This document shows positions 60,185-64,000 of a stretch of DNA of 64,000 bases, piece after piece. Each line of letters starts with the position of its first letter. Position 1 is the first letter of the stretch. Origin of the DNA: Lamellibrachia satsuma (taxonomy: Eukaryota; Annelida; Polychaeta; Sabellida; Siboglinidae). The notes beneath the pieces were generated by a model. It was not told where the DNA came from. It saw only the letters and a program-made list of their open reading frames with translations, and made no database searches. The position numbers and the translations under genes were made by a program. The DNA lies in NCBI GenBank assembly GCA_033239005.1, contig BSQZ01000004.1, forward strand, positions 13,968,007 to 14,032,006. Reading direction: 5' to 3'.

Positions 60185-60595
60185 TCTGGTACAGCCTACG
60201 TCACAGCCGCGTCGGTGTTAAAGGGCTGCTCGCCGCTGATTGATCAAAATTGCAAACACTGATGAATATGTTAGCCTCCGCAAAAAATGACATTACACCA
60301 GAATGTCGCACATTTAGGGCAGATTCCCAGTTAACCACTTGCGTGATATTCTTGATCATAGTTGCAAATGGTTAGTTTTTAGGTACTCTTGTAGGACAAA
60401 ATTGCAAACACTGATGAATATGTCAGCCTCCGCAAAAAAGTAACATTACACCAGAATGTCGCACATTTAGGGCAGATTCCCAGTTAACCACTTGCGTGAT
60501 ATTCTTGAACATAGTTGCAAATGGTTAGTCTTTAGGCACTCTTATAGGTGCAAAGGCCCTCATCAATGACTTTGGTTTCACTTTAACCACATATC
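60185..60595 (+). mobile_element. Tandem pair of THAP-element ends
   Basis: From tacgtcacagccgcgtcggt to the first aggtactcttgtagga (about 60395) is one transposon end in the orientation of 13330-13553. From aaattgcaaacactgatgaa (60397) almost the same 150 bases follow again, this time through ctttggtttcactttaa. So one end is directly duplicated and the body is absent. Confidence 0.8.
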
Positions 60596-60755
60596 GACGA
60601 AACCTACTCCCATTGCCATGCATACCTTCTGAAGTTCTGTTTATTGATTGCCATCCTCCTACGGCTACGCCTACCGCTACAGTTGCCATACTCCTGACCC
60701 CTGCCGGATGTGTCCAACGTGATGGACACCTCTTTGATCTCCTCGTTCTACAACC

Positions 60756-61885
<1,130 letters not shown>

Positions 61886-62449
61886 TCTACTACAGCATGA
61901 ATTCAAGTAGCAATTTGGCTACATTCCTTGGAGCAAAACTCGCCGGTCTTGTCTTGAATACTGGCAAACGCTCCTGACGTTGACCTATCTCCTAAGCCTA
62001 AGCCTAGCCCTAGCATGGCCTAGTGATGGAGTCAGACGGTCAATGTCAGTGACCAGTGCCGTTGGTGTTGCAGTGCTAGAGAACACAACGGTCTTCGACC
62101 GCACGAGATCATGTTCTGAAAAAAAACTGAATACAATTGAATGAAGCCTCAGAATACCACTAAAAATGGTGACCTAACCACAACAACTATACAATATAAT
62201 TTATATTACCTATGCAGCCTAATCAGTTAATAGAAGATACCGCGTTGGTCTGTGGGAGTGATGGCCGTTTTCAAGTCAGACTAGGTTCACTTCCGGTTTG
62301 ATGACGTCACGAAAAACCGTTTCGCTGGTAACTACCGCTGGCGCTGACCTACAGCGCGCTGTTTCTGTGAAGTTCCACGGTCTGTGTCTTTATGCGTGCG
62401 CCGCGATTTTTAATCCGCTGATGGTGAGTATACATTTGGGGGCATTTTT
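61886..62449. other. Spacer, nothing recognised
   Basis: Contains a short cctaagcctaagcctagccctagc run near 61997-62020. No gene is supported. Confidence 0.5.
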
Positions 62450-64000
62450 TAACCGAATACTATGTTCTTCGGATAGATTGGTGAGACAGGACTTGCCTCC
62501 CATGAATCCATGTTGGTTCGGATTGATGATGCTGTTTTTATTGAGAAACTCAATCTTGGTCTCTCTGATGTGTGCTTCCAGAATCTTGCATGATATGGAA
62601 GTGAGACTGATCGCTAGATAGTTTCCAGCTTTCGCTTTAGACCCCTTTTTTAAAATTGGTGTGACTAATGCTTGTTTCCAGTCCGAGGGGATTTGACCGG
62701 TTTCTAATGACTGGCGGAATATCCAATACATCGGCTTGACCAGACTACTGCTACACTCTTTTAGGACCCTTGGGTGCAGCCCGTCTGGGCCTGGTGCCTT
62801 GTCTGGTTGGATACTTTGTAGTTTCTTTCGGACAGTCTCTTCTGTAAATGTGATATCAGTTACACATTCATTAGTTCTTTGGTGGAATTCTGGGATGGTC
62901 GACTTATCTTCGTGTACAAACACTGATTTGAAAAAGTCGCCCAATACATTTGCTTTCTCCTGGTCATTTTCTGTTAGACAGCCGTCTTCTTTCTCCAGCT
63001 GCGTTACTGTCACCTTAACCTTCTGTTTTGATCTCAGATATCCGTATAATTTCTTAGGTTCCTTCTTGAAATTGTTGATTAGTTTTTCTTCATAGTTCTT
63101 CTGTGCTTGTCTAATCTTAGCGTTTGTCTCATTTCTCTGCTTGACATAAGCACTGTAGTCTCTGTCCAGCTCAGAACCTTTGTTGCGTTTGTACAAGTTG
63201 TACTTTCTCTTCACTATTCTCAGCATTTGTTTACTCCACCACGGAGGTTTGTTGTTCGTCTTGCGTTCCTAAGAGGAACGTTTTCTCTTACTGCTTTTGA
63301 GGTCTCCTTCTTGAGTTCAGTCCAAGTTGTGTTCACACTGTTACCATGGAACTTACTCTCCCAGTCTATCTTGCTCATGGATTCGTTGATCACATCGTAA
63401 TCACCTTTAGGGTAGTTTCTGGATCCGCTCAGTCTTTTGGTGGCCGGTGCTTGTGCGTAGCATTTGTAGGACCACCGTAGGGACTCGTGGTCACTGTATC
63501 CCAGCGGTGCTAGATGTGTCACATTGTCAACCAGGTATTGTTCATTTGAAAACACCAGGTCAAGTGCGGAAGGTTGCTGGCCCGATCACTACCTGGTCGG
63601 TTTGACGATGTGTTGATACAGGTAAGCATCTTGCGTTGCATCAACAAATTTGGCTGCTGTAGATTGTTCGCCCCCACTTACTGTGTTCTCCTCCCAGTTG
63701 ATCTCTGGGAAGTTATGATCTCCCATCAACAGGATGTGGGTATAGCCCTGCATTTCTTGTAGGTGTTTCACTGCGTCATTATTTTTTATATTGTTCTCAT
63801 CGCTAGACTTCTGTGTCCTGTATACAATTCCTGCTAACATCTAATCTTTATCATTCAGCTTGACTGAAACCCACATTGAGTCCTCTATTTCCAGGTCAAT
63901 CATGTCTTGACATGGGATAGCTGGTAAATCTTCATGTATGTACATCAATACCCCAACTACCAATATTTCTTGTCTATCACTCCTGAACATAATGTAAGAG
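62450..64000 (-). mobile_element. LINE F: CR1/L2-like LINE running off the right edge
   Basis: Minus strand. From the right edge: AGIVYRTQKSSD and HILLMGDHNFPEINWEENTV (63710), the endonuclease; APLGYSDHESLRW (63500), its SDH motif; then 63226-62480 with RQAQKNYEEKLINNFKKEPK, the spacer helix, and the start of the reverse transcriptase (DKAPGPDGLHPRVLKECSSS, SDWKQALVTPILKKGSKA, NQHGFMGGKSCLTNL). The similarity stops at about 62485, so the catalytic part of the reverse transcriptase is gone. It has a frameshift near 63230 and near 63580. A relative of the CR1-like copy but clearly another subfamily. Confidence 0.85.

Overview
The window reads as animal (metazoan) nuclear DNA, most probably from a marine invertebrate. 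The reasons are one intron-rich host gene with GT-AG splice sites, AT-rich non-coding DNA, long (TA)n arrays, and a varied load of LINEs (CR1-like, plus RTE-like or related endonuclease LINEs), a DIRS-type tyrosine-recombinase element, pogo/Tigger and hAT-like DNA transposons and a THAP-bearing transposon. The species cannot be named from sequence alone. There are no bacterial features.

Left part (1-27000): one plus-strand gene that I recognise as an SLF1 (ANKRD32) homologue. I could place 17 exons from 1229 to the stop at 26984. They are phase-consistent and give about 1,476 residues; the first half of BRCT1 and the start codon were not found. The product runs BRCT1 (C-terminal half), BRCT2, a long Ser/Gln-rich linker with an 11-residue repeat, an SLF1-type helical region, three ankyrin repeats and a C-terminal helical domain. 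In vertebrates SLF1 links RAD18 to the SMC5/6 complex at damaged forks. Its introns hold an internally deleted THAP-element copy, a hAT-like element, a DIRS-like recombinase, a decayed Tigger element and several MITEs. The 5' splice site at 10044/10045 sits in a tandem array of 11 donor copies.

Middle (27000-33700): 3' fragments of CR1-like LINEs, microsatellites, and a candidate small minus-strand gene (31465-32782) whose predicted product has two SUMO-interaction-like motifs. I do not recognise its family.

Right part (33700-64000): mostly nested retrotransposons. LINE A (minus, 33690-39819) is interrupted by 5'-truncated LINE B (34955-37024) with a 6-bp target-site duplication; taking out B plus one duplicate puts A back in frame. 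LINE C (plus, 40054-44001) lies head-to-head with A across a (TA)n array. One exon on the minus strand (46775-46958) looks like the end of an SLC1-type glutamate/neutral amino acid transporter. LINE D (minus, 48318-51640) follows. Then comes a THAP-domain transposon (53396-58710) whose THAP reading frame is split by a nearly complete CR1-like LINE (about 53945-58081). The window ends with LINE E, tandem transposon ends, a second CR1-like copy that holds a (TA)n expansion inside its reverse transcriptase frame, and LINE F running off the right edge.
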